The translations under genes and the position numbers were made by a program. The notes under the pieces are model-generated. The model ran no database searches, was not told where the DNA came from, and saw nothing but the letters and a program-made list of their open reading frames with translations. Below are positions 1 through 9,483 of a DNA stretch of 64,000 nt, one piece after another. Source of the DNA: Adiantum capillus-veneris (lineage: Eukaryota; Streptophyta; Polypodiopsida; Polypodiales; Pteridaceae); the NCBI GenBank assembly GCA_014529385.2, contig CM043967.1, positions 13,269,501 to 13,333,500 of the forward strand, given 5' to 3'. Numbering within the stretch: position 1 is the first letter of the stretch; every line of letters begins with the position of its first letter.

Positions 1-838
1 AATCAACCAAGTCCCATGTATGGTTTTTCTCCAAAGACTGCATTTCCGAAACCATTGCTTTGAACCATTTCTTACTGTCTTCCCGTTGCATAGCCTCTTT
101 ATAGCAAGACGGCTCACCACAATCAGTAAGCATGACATAGTCCAAAGACGGTTCATATCTATCGGGGGGCCTTGTCACCCGAGTAGACCTACGCACCCAA
201 TGATCCATAACAGGTGGATTTTCAGCCTGTAAACCATCAAAAACAGCAGGCTGTTCAACCTGTTGTATCGCAACAACGGGCGGTCTAGGAGCATCAACCT
301 GTTCCCCTACCTGTGGTGCATCAATGGCAACTTGTTGGGGCTGATTTTCAGCAGCTAATGGCTGATTTTCAGCACCATTTTCAGCATGTAAAGGCTGCTG
401 AACATTGGGCCTTCTTGGCTGTCCATATGTAACATCTTCACGAAAAACAACCCGGCGCACTTCCTCGACCTTTGTGGGCTGTTTGTGCACGCAATTCTCA
501 TTGAAGATGACATCATTGCTGCGTATGATTTTCCGTAATGCGGGATCCCATAATCTATACCCCATTTCACCATCCTCACCATATCCTAGGAAAATGCATT
601 TATGAGACTTTGGTTCTAGTTTGGTGCGCAGTTCACTCCGGATGTGAACATAGGCCTCACAACCAAACACTCTTAAATGTGCATATGAGGGTGGCTTGCT
701 AGACCACACCTCCTCAGGCACCTTTCCACCCAAAGCCTTGCTAGGTGAGCGATTAATCAAGTGAATAGCTGTTTGCACAGCTTCTGCCCAAAAACCATGA
801 GGTAATGCAGCATGTGACAGTATACTCCGAACTCTCTT
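1..838 (-). CDS. C1 integrase C-terminal part and linker to reverse transcriptase (partial)
   Basis: This frame continues the C1 polyprotein after the frameshift and is open to the window edge. It carries the end of the integrase (LINRSPSKALGGKVPEEVW), the copia integrase C-terminal hallmark (FLGYGEDGEMGYRLWDP), and then a long Gln/Pro/Glu-rich linker (repeats of AENQP type near 330-370). The last visible residues (KAMVSEMQSLEKNHTWDLV) are the usual beginning of the copia reverse transcriptase domain. The polymerase itself lies outside the window. Only one frame change separates this from the upstream frame. Confidence 0.85.
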
Positions 839-2663
839 GGATAGTCCGGTTCAACCTCTCTGCAACTCCATTCTGAGAGGGATTAAAAGGAGCCGTGAGC
901 TCTCTTTTAATACCTTTAGTAGCACAAAAGTCAATAAATGCTTTTGATACATACTCCCCCCCATTGTCTGAGCGCAAAGACCTAAGCTTCTTGTCAGTTT
1001 GATTCTCAACAAACGCAAGAAACTTCTTGAAAGTATCCAAAACATCGCTTTTAGCACGTATTGGATACACCCACACCTTACGTGTAGCATCATCGATAAA
1101 CGAGACAAAATATTTCTTTCCCCCTAAGGACAACTGTGGCATTTCACATACATCGGAATGCACTAAGTCTAACCTGTCAGACTTCAAAGAAACTGACCTT
1201 TTGTGCGGTGTTTGACTATGCTTACCATAAATACAGTGCTCACAATGAGAAAAATCAGCATACCTCAAACACGGCAAATAACCACAACGAGACAGAGTTT
1301 CCATTCCTCTTTTACTCATGTGTCCCAACCGGCCATGCCACAAAGAAACACTTGGCTGCTCGGTTACGGCGACAACATGGTCACGCACACTAGATACATG
1401 CAAAGGATACAAAGTGTCCGATTTACAACCCTTGGCTACAATCCGGACCCCTTTACAAATTTTCCACTTGCTATCACCAAAAGTGGTGTGATAGCCTGCA
1501 TCATCTAGCTGCCCTGTACTAATCAAACTCTTCTTGAGTTGTGGCACATGACGCACTTTGTGCAAAACAAAAGTCATACCATCAGCAAAGGAAAACTGGA
1601 CACTGCCAATACCTGCAATGTCACATGCATAGTTGTCTCCCAAATAAACAGTGCCCTGCACCTCACCTGAGTACTGTGTAAACCAATCCCTATGAGGTGT
1701 TACATGAAAGGAGGCACCTGAATCAAGAATCCAAGTATGCATGTCCACATCAGAACCCATAGCAAGGGTATGTGCATCCACAGAAGAGGCATTGAGTACA
1801 TCAGTGCTGCTGTCACTGTCACAACTACTAGCAACATTGATTTCCTCAATCAACACAGTGCTCTTCTTGGCATTTCCCTTGTCCTTTGCATCAGTTTCAG
1901 CACCCTTGTTCTTCTCTTTCTTCCACTCATAGCATTCCCGTTTATAATGCCCTTTCTTTCCACAATGATGACACACAACATCTTTTCTACGAGATTTGCT
2001 ACGTGCCCTGTCCTTACTGTCAGATTTCTCCCTCTGTTGAGACCTGCCTCTCAAGTGCAATGCATTAGAAGACCCACCTGTGGTGTTCTTCCTGTTCATC
2101 TCTTCCATCAGGAGAGAACTCTCTACATCTGCATACTTAAGTGACGCACTTGAGTTACTAAGAGCTGTCCGGAATACATCCCAACTCTCGGGCAATGTGC
2201 ATAGCAGAAAAGTAGCTTTGAACTCCTCATCAATCGTGAATTTCAGCTCTGTCAGTTGGCTGAAAATAGAATTGAATTCATTGAGGTGCACCGACATGTG
2301 CGTGCCCTCCTTCATGCGGAGATCCATAAGCTTCTTGAGCCAATACACTTTACTGGCAGCACTCTGCTGTGCATACAACTCGTCTAAACGCTTCCACATG
2401 CCCCATGCTGTCTGCTCATTCTCTACATTGAAGAGTAAATTGTCAGACACCGAAAGCATGATCGTGGAGCGAGCCAACTCGTCCACTTCTTCCCATTCTT
2501 CAACCTCCATATCGACCGGTTTCACACCCTGTAACTTAATAGGTTTCGCCTGTTTCTTCTGCAACATCACATTATAACATTGCTTCTTCCATATAGCAAA
2601 GTTATGGGCACCTTCAAGCTTGCGAATGTGCAACAAATTGCCACTTTCACTGCTAGAAGCCAT
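753..2663 (-). CDS. C1 gag-protease-integrase polyprotein, N-terminal part (frameshifted)
   Basis: The chosen start is the ATG at 2663 (MASSSESGNLLHIRKL). An earlier in-frame start would be TTG and lacks support. In order: a copia gag domain (about residues 1-220); a CCHC zinc knuckle CHHCGKKGHYKREC near residue 235; a basic and acidic linker; an aspartic protease with the DSGA active site (WILDSGASFHVT, near residue 315); the GAG-pre-integrase motif LWHGRLGHMSKRGM with a downstream C-x2-C (CEHCIYGKH); and the integrase core with its acidic residues in HSDVC, FIDDATRK and the later NGVAERLNRT stretch. Near 840 the frame shifts and ends after a nonsense tail at 753. All catalytic motifs up to that point look intact. 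The polyprotein packages RNA, matures particles and inserts cDNA. Confidence 0.93.
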   Translation of the reverse strand: MASSSESGNLLHIRKLEGAHNFAIWKKQCYNVMLQKKQAKPIKLQGVKPVDMEVEEWEEVDELARSTIMLSVSDNLLFNVENEQTAWGMWKRLDELYAQQSAASKVYWLKKLMDLRMKEGTHMSVHLNEFNSIFSQLTELKFTIDEEFKATFLLCTLPESWDVFRTALSNSSASLKYADVESSLLMEEMNRKNTTGGSSNALHLRGRSQQREKSDSKDRARSKSRRKDVVCHHCGKKGHYKRECYEWKKEKNKGAETDAKDKGNAKKSTVLIEEINVASSCDSDSSTDVLNASSVDAHTLAMGSDVDMHTWILDSGASFHVTPHRDWFTQYSGEVQGTVYLGDNYACDIAGIGSVQFSFADGMTFVLHKVRHVPQLKKSLISTGQLDDAGYHTTFGDSKWKICKGVRIVAKGCKSDTLYPLHVSSVRDHVVAVTEQPSVSLWHGRLGHMSKRGMETLSRCGYLPCLRYADFSHCEHCIYGKHSQTPHKRSVSLKSDRLDLVHSDVCEMPQLSLGGKKYFVSFIDDATRKVWVYPIRAKSDVLDTFKKFLAFVENQTDKKLRSLRSDNGGEYVSKAFIDFCATKGIKRELTAPFNPSQNGVAERLNRTIQESSEYTVTCCITSWFLGRSCANSYSLD

Positions 2664-3204
2664 TCTGAGTGATTGCAAACACTGAAACCCTGTTTTGCCG
2701 ACCTAAACACGCCCAAATGTGCGCAATCGGGCAAAAAACAGCTTGCTGTTACAGAAAAACAGCGAGCAAATTTCACGCGAAATCACCCCAAAACAGCGTA
2801 CATTCACTGCCAAACCCTTACCAAAGGTTTCCACAAGGTGTATACATCATTTGCTTGCTGAAATTCCCTGTTTTAGGGCAAAAATCAGACCTGTAAACAC
2901 CTGTTTTGCTGAATTTTCAGAACCTCGTTGGTGGAAACACCTGTAAGATTGACCTGTGAGACTTGCCCTAATGAAATTACATCAAATTGAGCCCGAAATT
3001 GGTCAATTTCAGCAAAAATAGGCTGCTGTTCGCCAGTTTTTGAAACCCTAATTTTGGGGAAACTGTCACCGGAGGTCGATTCTACACGGTGAGAGGATCC
3101 CTTCGCGACAGAGTTGATCGAAAACGGTTGAGTATCCTTCCCGCAGCGAGCAAAAACAGAATTCTGATCTGTGTTGCGAAGATGGCTCTCTTGGAAACCC
3201 TAAA

Positions 3205-3216
3205 GCTCTGATACCA
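3205..3216 (-). promoter_or_regulatory. C1 primer-binding site
   Basis: The minus strand reads TGGTATCAGAGC directly after the LTR end, the standard plant initiator tRNA-Met complement used to prime copia minus-strand cDNA. Confidence 0.93.
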
Positions 3217-3506
3217 TGTGTGGGGGAGCAGGAGAGAGAGCCCACTTGCTGTCCTATGCAATGAGAGTGAAGGAGGAGAGGAGATTGGCGCAGAAAGAGC
3301 ACACGCAGAGAAGAACGTGAGAGAGAGAGAGAGAGAGAGGGCTCGTTGAATTTTGGGAAAAAGCCACGCTATGTATTATTTGGGCTTCACCTTTGAGTAT
3401 ATGAGTAAGTGACTAGGGGGCCATTCACACTTGGGCCCCCTCACTTATAAGTCTTTTTAACTTATAAGTTATAAGTACAAGGCACTTAGGCCTTTATTCC
3501 CTAACA
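3217..3506 (-). repeat. C1 5' LTR (290 bp)
   Basis: On the minus strand the LTR begins TGTTAGGGAATAAAGGCC and ends CCCCACACA, immediately next to the primer site. It contains a short (GA)n run at 3319-3340. Its first 18 bases resemble the start of the solo LTR at 23135, which suggests related copia families. Confidence 0.9.
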
Positions 3507-3817
3507 TCATCGACACCGTTGGCAAGTCCAAGCATTGTAGAGATTTGTGCAATCATAAGTAGACCGCTCTCGCCATAGAGAGTGGGGCCTTCGGAGGAGG
3601 GTGTTACAATGTCTCTGGTGTCGTATTTCTCTTCTCTCTCTATCTCTCAGTCTCATGCACTTCCATTCACAGTGTCCATTCACTTTGTTTGTGTCCATTG
3701 CACTCTCTCACTAAAGGAACGGAAGGCTCTCCCTTCCATAAGTAAAAGGAACCTTGAGCACAGTTCGGTGCACTCGTCTTGAGCAAAGTTCAAACATTCA
3801 TTCCGTTGCACCTTACA
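3507..3817 (+). repeat. A1 5' LTR, right-hand part
   Basis: This matches the end of the A1 3' LTR (14217-14421) and, inverted, the A2 LTR ends. It ends GCACCTTACA one base before the primer site. The matching stretch in the 3' LTR lacks about 94 bases present here (around 3630-3725). Confidence 0.88.
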
Positions 3818-3818
3818 T

Positions 3819-3830
3819 TGGTATCAGAGC
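3819..3830 (+). promoter_or_regulatory. A1 primer-binding site
   Basis: TGGTATCAGAGC follows the LTR end after one base. It is complementary to plant initiator tRNA-Met. Confidence 0.92.
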
Positions 3831-4315
3831 TTTGGCAGTGTTCTGTATCACTCAAGGAAAGAACCACAGAAATTTTTTTTGCTTGTTGCGGTCACACGAA
3901 CCCAAGTTCACTTGGGCGTATCGATTCCTAATTGTGGTTTTGAAGAGCGATAGGAAACGCAAGAAAGAAGGGCTTGTCCAACCTCCCCTTGTGCCTCTTT
4001 TCACTCATTGAGAGCGGACCGTGCACTTAGCGGCCGGTCAATCGACGTGAGGTGGGAAAAAGCAACCTTGGTGTGAGCGCAAGGCCGCCAAGGGGTGCAC
4101 CCGCGGAAAAGAGCAGAACTCGGGTGAAGAGAAGATCCTTCTCGAACACAGATTGCAAGCTAAAGAAGAACTCAAGAACCACAAGAACCTCAGGAACCCA
4201 AGACCCGCAAGAACCTCAAGAACCCCAAGAAACGAAGACCCATAAGAACCCAAGTTTCTCGTGAACTTAAGAACCCAAGACCACAAGAACCCACAAGAAC
4301 CCAAGACTTCAGTGG

Positions 4316-4696
4316 ATGGTCATCACTCGAAGCGGAATGGATACTTCGCTTGGAGGTGGTGAGCATGGGAGTGGCGAAGAAGAGTTTTCCCCACCAGGAG
4401 GTTTTTTCGACCCTTCCCCATCTACGACAAGGATTGCACTAACTCCTATGGAGGCTTTCGACAAGACAATGATGGACAAGGAGTTCGCAGAAACAATGGC
4501 AGCCATAGATCGTGACTACAAAGAAACAGTGGCATCCATAGAGCGTAAGTACGACTTGGAAGAAAAAGAAAGTCAAGCCAAATTGAATCGCGAGAACAAA
4601 GAAAGAGAAGCAAAATTTGATCGCGAGAACAAAGACAGACAAGCAACATTTGATCGCAGAACAAAGCAAGAAAAGAGGAGAGCGACCAACACATGA
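4316..4696 (+). CDS. A1 gag-like ORF1, truncated (126 aa)
   Basis: The first ATG downstream of the leader opens MVITRSGMDTSLGGGEHGSG, followed by a Pro/Ser segment and a highly charged Lys/Glu/Arg region with repeated NRENKEREAKFDRENK-type heptads, likely a coiled coil. The same N-terminus occurs in A2 (VITRSGMATSLGG), where the ORF is 316 aa, so this copy lacks the acidic repeat region and the C-terminal domain. The family is unknown to me. Its place directly after the primer site and leader makes a gag-like role plausible, but no capsid motif or zinc knuckle is seen. Confidence 0.6.
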   Translation: MVITRSGMDTSLGGGEHGSGEEEFSPPGGFFDPSPSTTRIALTPMEAFDKTMMDKEFAETMAAIDRDYKETVASIERKYDLEEKESQAKLNRENKEREAKFDRENKDRQATFDRRTKQEKRRATNT

Positions 4697-4698
4697 AA

Positions 4699-4886
4699 GG
4701 AAAATCACAAGACTTTGTGACGCTTTCGGCGCGGCCCAAAGAAGCAAGCGTTGCAGACCTTCATGAAGTTCAAGTACCGCACGACCCACACATCAGAGTG
4801 GGCCGGCAAAGAGTCCCTTCCAGGATTCCGGATGCTATTGGCGATCTCCCTTGACGCCATACAGTTCGGTACCAGTACCTCACTTT
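4699..4886 (+). pseudogene. A1 remnant of family A ORF2
   Basis: The translation around FMKFKYRTTHTSEWAG and ISLDAIQ matches the C-terminal third of the 161 aa ORF2 of A2 (11165-11650). The start of that ORF is lost in the A1 deletion. The stop codon overlaps the beginning of the polypurine tract, as in A2. Function unknown. Confidence 0.6.
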
Positions 4887-4887
4887 G

Positions 4888-4899
4888 AAAAGGAGGGGA
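4888..4899 (+). promoter_or_regulatory. A1 polypurine tract
   Basis: AAAAGGAGGGGA lies directly before the 3' LTR start TGTCACGTGACA, the expected place for plus-strand cDNA priming. Confidence 0.9.
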
Positions 4900-5213
4900 T
4901 GTCACGTGACACATCCAACCCTATGTGTCCGTGGACAAGCTACAGCATGACCAGGGTTCAGTTCAGTCAAGTCAGTCTAGAATAGGAAGTGATCTGGCAC
5001 CTTTGTGAGTCTCTTCGCAGACCGTGAATGACCAGTCACTTAGATTAGATGCATATCCTCTGGTTGCACACAGCATGACCATCAGATTCCAGTCAAATCC
5101 CATCAATAGCATTTTTTCAGTGCATAGGCCTATTTTCCCTATTTTTGATATTTTTCACTTAATATTTTTAAGTGACTTTTGTTGGAAAGTAGGTAGGGCA
5201 ATTTTGCTAAGTT

Positions 5214-5225
5214 TGTATAAATAAA
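5214..5225 (+). promoter_or_regulatory. Family A LTR TATA box
   Basis: GTATAAATAAAA lies about 315 bases into the LTR, after an AT-rich stretch and before the AGCGTTTT repeats. The equivalent sites in the A2 LTRs (TTATATACAAAC region on the plus strand near 10820 and 13880) are in the inverse orientation. Confidence 0.55.
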
Positions 5226-5315
5226 AACCTAGCGCTAGCACTTTTTGGCAGAAGAGGCAGCAGGAGCACCTTGCTCGACAGGCAACTTCTCAGCAAGACC
5301 AACACCGACAGTAGC

Positions 5316-5560
5316 CCTAGCGTTTTCAGCCATCTGAGGACCCAGCGTTTTTGCATCAGGTCAGCCTTGGCGTTTTGTGCACAGCAGATCAGCCCCGGCG
5401 TCATCACTACACAGCAAATCAGCCTAGCATTTTGCATTTGCAGAACCACCGGCGACAGCAAGACCAAGATCAGCCCTAGCGTTTTTGGCTTGCAGAACAA
5501 CCCTAGCGTTTTTGCAGATCATCGCGACAGAATCAGCCATAAGACCAGCGTTTTCAGTTT
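5316..5560 (+). repeat. AGCGTTTT motif cluster in the family A LTR leader
   Basis: At least six near-copies of CCCTAGCGTTTT(C/T)(A/G)G-like sequence appear (near 5316, 5341, 5363, 5473, 5501, 5546) at irregular spacing of roughly 25-50 bases. Inverted versions (AAAACGCTA) fill 10380-10700 and 13460-13760 in the A2 LTRs. They lie downstream of the TATA box, so they would be in the transcript. Confidence 0.65.
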
Positions 5561-5836
5561 TCAGCCTTTAGACACCACAGATCAAGTCCCGAACCTCGCA
5601 GATCTCACCTTCCCGCAGCAGATCCTCGCCACATGGTCAGATCCCGCGAAGTTTATAGATTCAGCCCGAAAAACGCAGATTTCAGCATTTGCGTTTTCAG
5701 TGCGTCGTCGCATCGTCGTCATCGACATCGTCACCGACTCAGAATTCAGCAGATAAAGATTTGCAGATTTCAGCCCATAGCATTTTCAGATTTCAGCCCG
5801 TCTCGTTGTCGTCCTCATCGTCATCGACATCGTCGG

Positions 5837-5927
5837 TGTAAGGTGCAACGGAATGAATGTTTGAACATTGCTCAAGATGAGTGCTCCGAACTGTGCTCAA
5901 GGTTCCTTTTGTTCTTATGGAAGGGAG
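5837..5927 (-). repeat. A2 3' LTR, left end (continues at 10081)
   Basis: This is the reverse complement of the family A LTR end. It stops at the GGGAG target site (5923-5927) where B1 begins and resumes at 10081 with AGCCTTCCG, exactly as in the uninterrupted A2 5' LTR near 13155. Confidence 0.92.
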
Positions 5928-6556
5928 TGTAACAAACCGCTGACGCGTCAAAGCCTAAAGAATGGAGCCAACTTACAGATGTTGGCCCAAGGGCCTAAAC
6001 CCTAATTTCTGCCAGAAACCCTAACTGCTGAAACCCTAATTCTGAAAACCCTAACCCTAAACCTGCAAACCCTAATTTTGGAAACCCTAACCCTAAAACC
6101 TGCAAACCCTAATCTGGAAACCCTAACCCTAACCCTAAGGGCAGATTTCCGCGTTTTGCGCTGGCTGATGACGTGGCAGGCTGTATGGATTTCCGTGATT
6201 TACGCTGGCAGCTTTTTGGCTTTGCTTTTGGACCAGAAGCTTTTGAGTTTTAAAGGCTTTTTACTGTAACTGCTTTTCAGGCCAGGGGCCTTTAAATATG
6301 AGGCTAGGGCTCATTCTCTGGCATGCTTCCTGGAGAAGATGCAGAGTCTAGAGTATCGCCTTGTACTGTATCGATGCAATATAAAGAAATACCGAAAGGG
6401 GCGCCAAGGTTTGGGACCAATACTCTCTAGGGTGGAATTCCGCCACTCCGTGTCGCGTGTTGTCTCTCTCTCTCTTTCAGTTCAGTTGTTATTTGAAGTG
6501 CTTAAAGTTTTTCAATCTGTTCTTTTCTATTGGCATGTGGTGCCCACCTTGTGACA
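5928..6556 (+). repeat. B1 5' LTR (629 bp)
   Basis: It runs from TGTAACAAACC to CCTTGTGACA and is paired with the 3' LTR at 9484-10075. It holds a telomere-like CCCTAA array near its start and a TTTAAATATGAG TATA-like sequence near 6290. It is 37 bases longer than the 3' LTR because the CCCTAA array has one more ~36 bp unit. Confidence 0.93.
5997..6139 (+). repeat. Telomere-like CCCTAA array in the B1 5' LTR
   Basis: About twelve AAACCCTAA/ACCCTAACCCTAA blocks are separated by short spacers such as TTCTGCCAG and CCTGCA. The plant telomere repeat is CCCTAAA. Its position inside an LTR copied at both ends of the element shows it is part of the element and not a chromosome end. Confidence 0.85.
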
Positions 6557-6557
6557 G

Positions 6558-6569
6558 TGGTATCATAGC
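6558..6569 (+). promoter_or_regulatory. B1 primer-binding site
   Basis: TGGTATCATAGC follows the LTR after one base. It differs at two positions from the usual initiator tRNA-Met complement TGGTATCAGAGC, so it may be a decayed or alternative primer site. Confidence 0.75.
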
Positions 6570-6767
6570 ATCAGGCGTGTGCTTGTCTGAAAGCATACCG
6601 GTCCTACAAAAGAGCAGACAGCGCTATTGAAATCTTATTCGAGGGATCTTTGCCCTCCAACCCGGACTTATTAGCCACTCCCACCCTTACTTCATCGCGC
6701 ATCGGGCGCGCTCCCGTCTACACAGCTCATGTCTTACAACGCATAAGCCATTAAGATCACTTGCAAA

Positions 6768-7406
6768 ATGTCACAAAATGGGAGCGTACACGAGCACTTA
6801 GAAATCTGAAAAATAAAATACTTTGCAAATGTGAGAGAAGGGAGAAGATCGACACAGTTTTGGGGACCAGAAGATGGGCTAGTCCCCCCTCCCCCCCCCC
6901 CCCGTCAAGAGTATTCTTTATTCAGGGAGAATTCGTATACAAGCACAAGAACCCGAGGAAACCCCTCCGTTCTGTAATCTTAGACCCGAAGGTCGTTCTT
7001 TCCCATAAGGGACTTAGGCACGAGGACGTACTTTCCCGCAAGGGACTTAGGCGCAAAGCCATACTTCCCGTGAGGGACTTCCCGTGTAAGGGAGATTCCT
7101 ACAAAATAAACCACACCAAAACAATACTCGCGATGTGTAATCGACAAATTATACATGTTGCTCCTCGCTCGAGAAAGCGACTTCCGCACTCCGTCGACAC
7201 ACAAACTCTCGCGAAATCCGTCGCCGACACTTGCTACCAGATTCTCCGCGCTGGGACTTCTGCTACTCCTTGCGTTCCTCCAAAAATTGAACGCTGGCTG
7301 CTACTTTATAGGGCCTGGCACCCAGCGGGAATAGAGGGCCCAAAAGCAAAAGCATCTGGCGCCCTAGTGAGAGGAGAGAGAGAGAGATCGCTGTTTCTGG
7401 CGCTTC

Positions 7407-7439
<33 letters not shown>

Positions 7440-8075
7440 GTTTTCAACCCATCCGTACAGCTTGCGTAGATTTTTTACGTAGGATTTTTGGGGATGCTTT
7501 ATTTTATTAATAAAAGGGACCGGTCACTTAAAAGTGGCCGGCCACTTTATAAAATAAAGTGTGAACTTGTTTAAACTTTTAAAAACTCACTCAGTTAGTG
7601 AAAACAATGCTACACGAACACATTCCAAGCGTCCCCGGGTGCAGAACACGGCACAGATGCAATGCAGACATAGATTCCTTGCGGAAAAGTATCTGCCCTC
7701 CCGCGAATGTTCCTGCTTTTTCGTAAAAAGCTTCTTTGAACCCATCTTTATTCTTGTGCTTGCGTTCTTACGCGTATTTTCTTACTCAGTTCAGATTTCC
7801 TCCTTAGCCTACGGAATGCCCCCTTTCTGATGCACCCGTCACCCATCATGTGACACATCAGGGGCACTCGTAACCCGGCCCTTTCCACCGAACTTACGGA
7901 AACTCCTTCGCGATGTTTTACCGTCACCCATCAAATGACACATCAGAGTTGTCCGTTCTTGATGGCAGTTCCTGTAGCTACAATCTTTTAACAGTTCTTA
8001 GTGTACACAATAAAATATCCTTGACAAAGAAATTAATCATTAAAAATAAGAAAATAGTCCAATTAGCAACACAAA
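6768..8075. repeat. 1.3 kb insert unique to B1, unclassified
   Basis: B1 and B2 align on both sides of this segment (B2 is continuous near 15503). It contains a C-rich run (6887-6904), three imperfect copies of a CCCR(T/C)AAGGGACTTAGGC unit near 7000-7090, a (GA)n tract (7409-7438), and two copies of GTCACCCATCA(T/A)(G/A)TGACACATCAG near 7847 and 7921. An AT-rich stretch lies at 8000-8060. No terminal repeats or target duplication were proven. The long frame 6761-7510 looks accidental. Confidence 0.55.
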
Positions 8076-8740
8076 AGAAGGATCCAAGGTTTGTTTTGAG
8101 TCACTGTTTTTCTCAGAGGCAGTGCCATGCAGATGTTGATGTCTACAGCTACCAAGCAGCACACTCCAAGGACTTGGCAAGCTTTCAAGAACATTTTTGC
8201 CCGAAGTTATATGGTTTCTGACATCTTCCTTCGGAGTGCAACTTCTGGCAGAGTGGGGAATCCTGAAATGCTTGCCATGGAAACCCTAGCAGATTATAAC
8301 TTGAAGTTTCTCGACATCTCCCAGTAGATGTCTCTTCACGATCAGATGACCTTGGAGGTCCAGTGCAATTGCTATCTTGGGACTACCATCGCCGCCAAAG
8401 AAAGACTGTCTGACCAAGGGCTGATGGACCATGCTGTGCTCGGCTACGACCTTATGGAATGAATCTAACCCTAATTTTTGGCGCAGGTTTCAAGATGGAA
8501 AGTCAATCGACTTTTCGAGCTCGACTGATGTCGAGATTGCTTTTTTTATGCTTGAAATCTGTTTGAGAACTTATTTGGTGATCCTGTTTGGAATTTGTTC
8601 GAAATGGATGGTATCTGTTTTGAACCTGTTTTGGTGCCGATTTGAATTGTTTGACTCTGGTTTGATACTGGTTTCAATGATTGGTGATTTTACTCCTGGG
8701 TGGAGTAGTGAGAAATTATGTTTGAGAATGCTTGTTCATA

Positions 8741-9115
8741 CTCATGGCCCAGACCCTTGTGGTTATTTGCGGGGGGAGTATTGAATGATTGAAAAGTTCT
8801 CGTTTTTTTTTAACTCATGGCTCGGACCCTTGTGGTTATTTACGGGGGGAGTATTGTTGTTTTGACTCCCGGCCCGGACCTGGATGGTTATGCGGGAGGA
8901 GTATTAAGAAGTCTGAGCAGTGGTTACTCTCAGCACCTCCTCCAAACGACGTAGGCTGCGATCTGGGGGGCGTTTGGTTGTAAAAGGCCTCTATATCTTA
9001 TGGCCCGGGCCTTTTTAGGTTATTTGCGGGAGGAGTGATGAGGGAGTCGTTAAACAGCTCATGGCCCGGACCTGGATGGTTATTTGCGAGGGGAGTGTTC
9101 ATCGGCGGCTTTATG
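8741..9115 (+). repeat. CATGGCCCGGACC degenerate repeats in the B1 internal region
   Basis: Five copies of a unit like CTCATGGCCCGGACC plus GGTTATTTGCGGGGGGAGT occur near 8741, 8813, 8863, 9000 and 9059. The same five-copy pattern recurs in B2 (near 16162, 16227, 16282, 16399, 16471), so it is a conserved noncoding feature of the family. Confidence 0.8.
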
Positions 9116-9471
9116 TTTCTATATCTTGTAACATGCATATGTAAGAATTTGTGTTGCATTGTGATGTGCCAACTACTGAATATTCCTAATTGGATGAGAT
9201 TGCCTGGGTATGTAAGTTTAGTGCATCAAGACACCCGTGGAAGATCAGTACCGTCTGGGTGTGATGGCTAATTTTACTACGCCGGAATATCAAGAGTTTC
9301 GATCTGGAAGAAAGGAGAAGCTAACTCCTTGATCAAAACAGCCGATAGGAGAAGCTAACTCCTTAATAAAAAGAGCAAACTGATTGTCCCTCGGAATGTC
9401 CCTCGGAAATTTTTGAGCTAACTTGAGTTGTTTTACAGTTATGCTGTAATCGCGGACGATTACTCTCTTTC

Positions 9472-9483
9472 AAGAAGGGGAGA
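9472..9483 (+). promoter_or_regulatory. B1 polypurine tract
   Basis: AAGAAGGGGAGA lies directly before the 3' LTR start TGTAACAAACTG. Confidence 0.9.

Larger units (their letters stand above)
1..3506 (-). mobile_element. C1: Ty1/copia LTR retrotransposon, 5' half (continues off the left edge)
   Basis: On the minus strand the order is 5' LTR (3217-3506), primer-binding site (3205-3216), a leader of about 540 bases with no gene (2664-3204), then gag, protease and integrase running leftwards off the window. Protease-integrase before reverse transcriptase is the Ty1/copia order. The DNA at 3507 continues the LTR of element A1, so C1 is inserted in that LTR; its 3' LTR and the other target duplication (predicted TCATC, seen at 3507-3511) lie outside the window. 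Coding is nearly open, so this is one of the younger insertions here. Confidence 0.93.
4900..5836 (+). repeat. A1 3' LTR, left-hand part (split by A2)
   Basis: It starts with the perfect palindrome TGTCACGTGACA and runs to the GTCGG target site at 5832-5836. It matches both A2 LTRs in inverted orientation. A TATA-like box (GTATAAATAAAA) is at about 5214-5225. Downstream of it the transcribed part has a repeated AGCGTTTT motif. The LTR resumes at 14222. Confidence 0.9.

Noticed and set aside
4439-4789. Minus-strand frames over A1 ORF1
   Set aside because: Antisense shadows of a repetitive Lys/Glu coding region that is conserved with A2.
5997-6139. Chromosome end or interstitial telomere
   Set aside because: The array is inside an LTR and is copied at the other end of the element.
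6761-7510. Open frame of 249 codons in B1
   Set aside because: Low-complexity ends (Pro run and Arg-Glu run from the C and GA tracts), no domain, and the segment is absent from B2.
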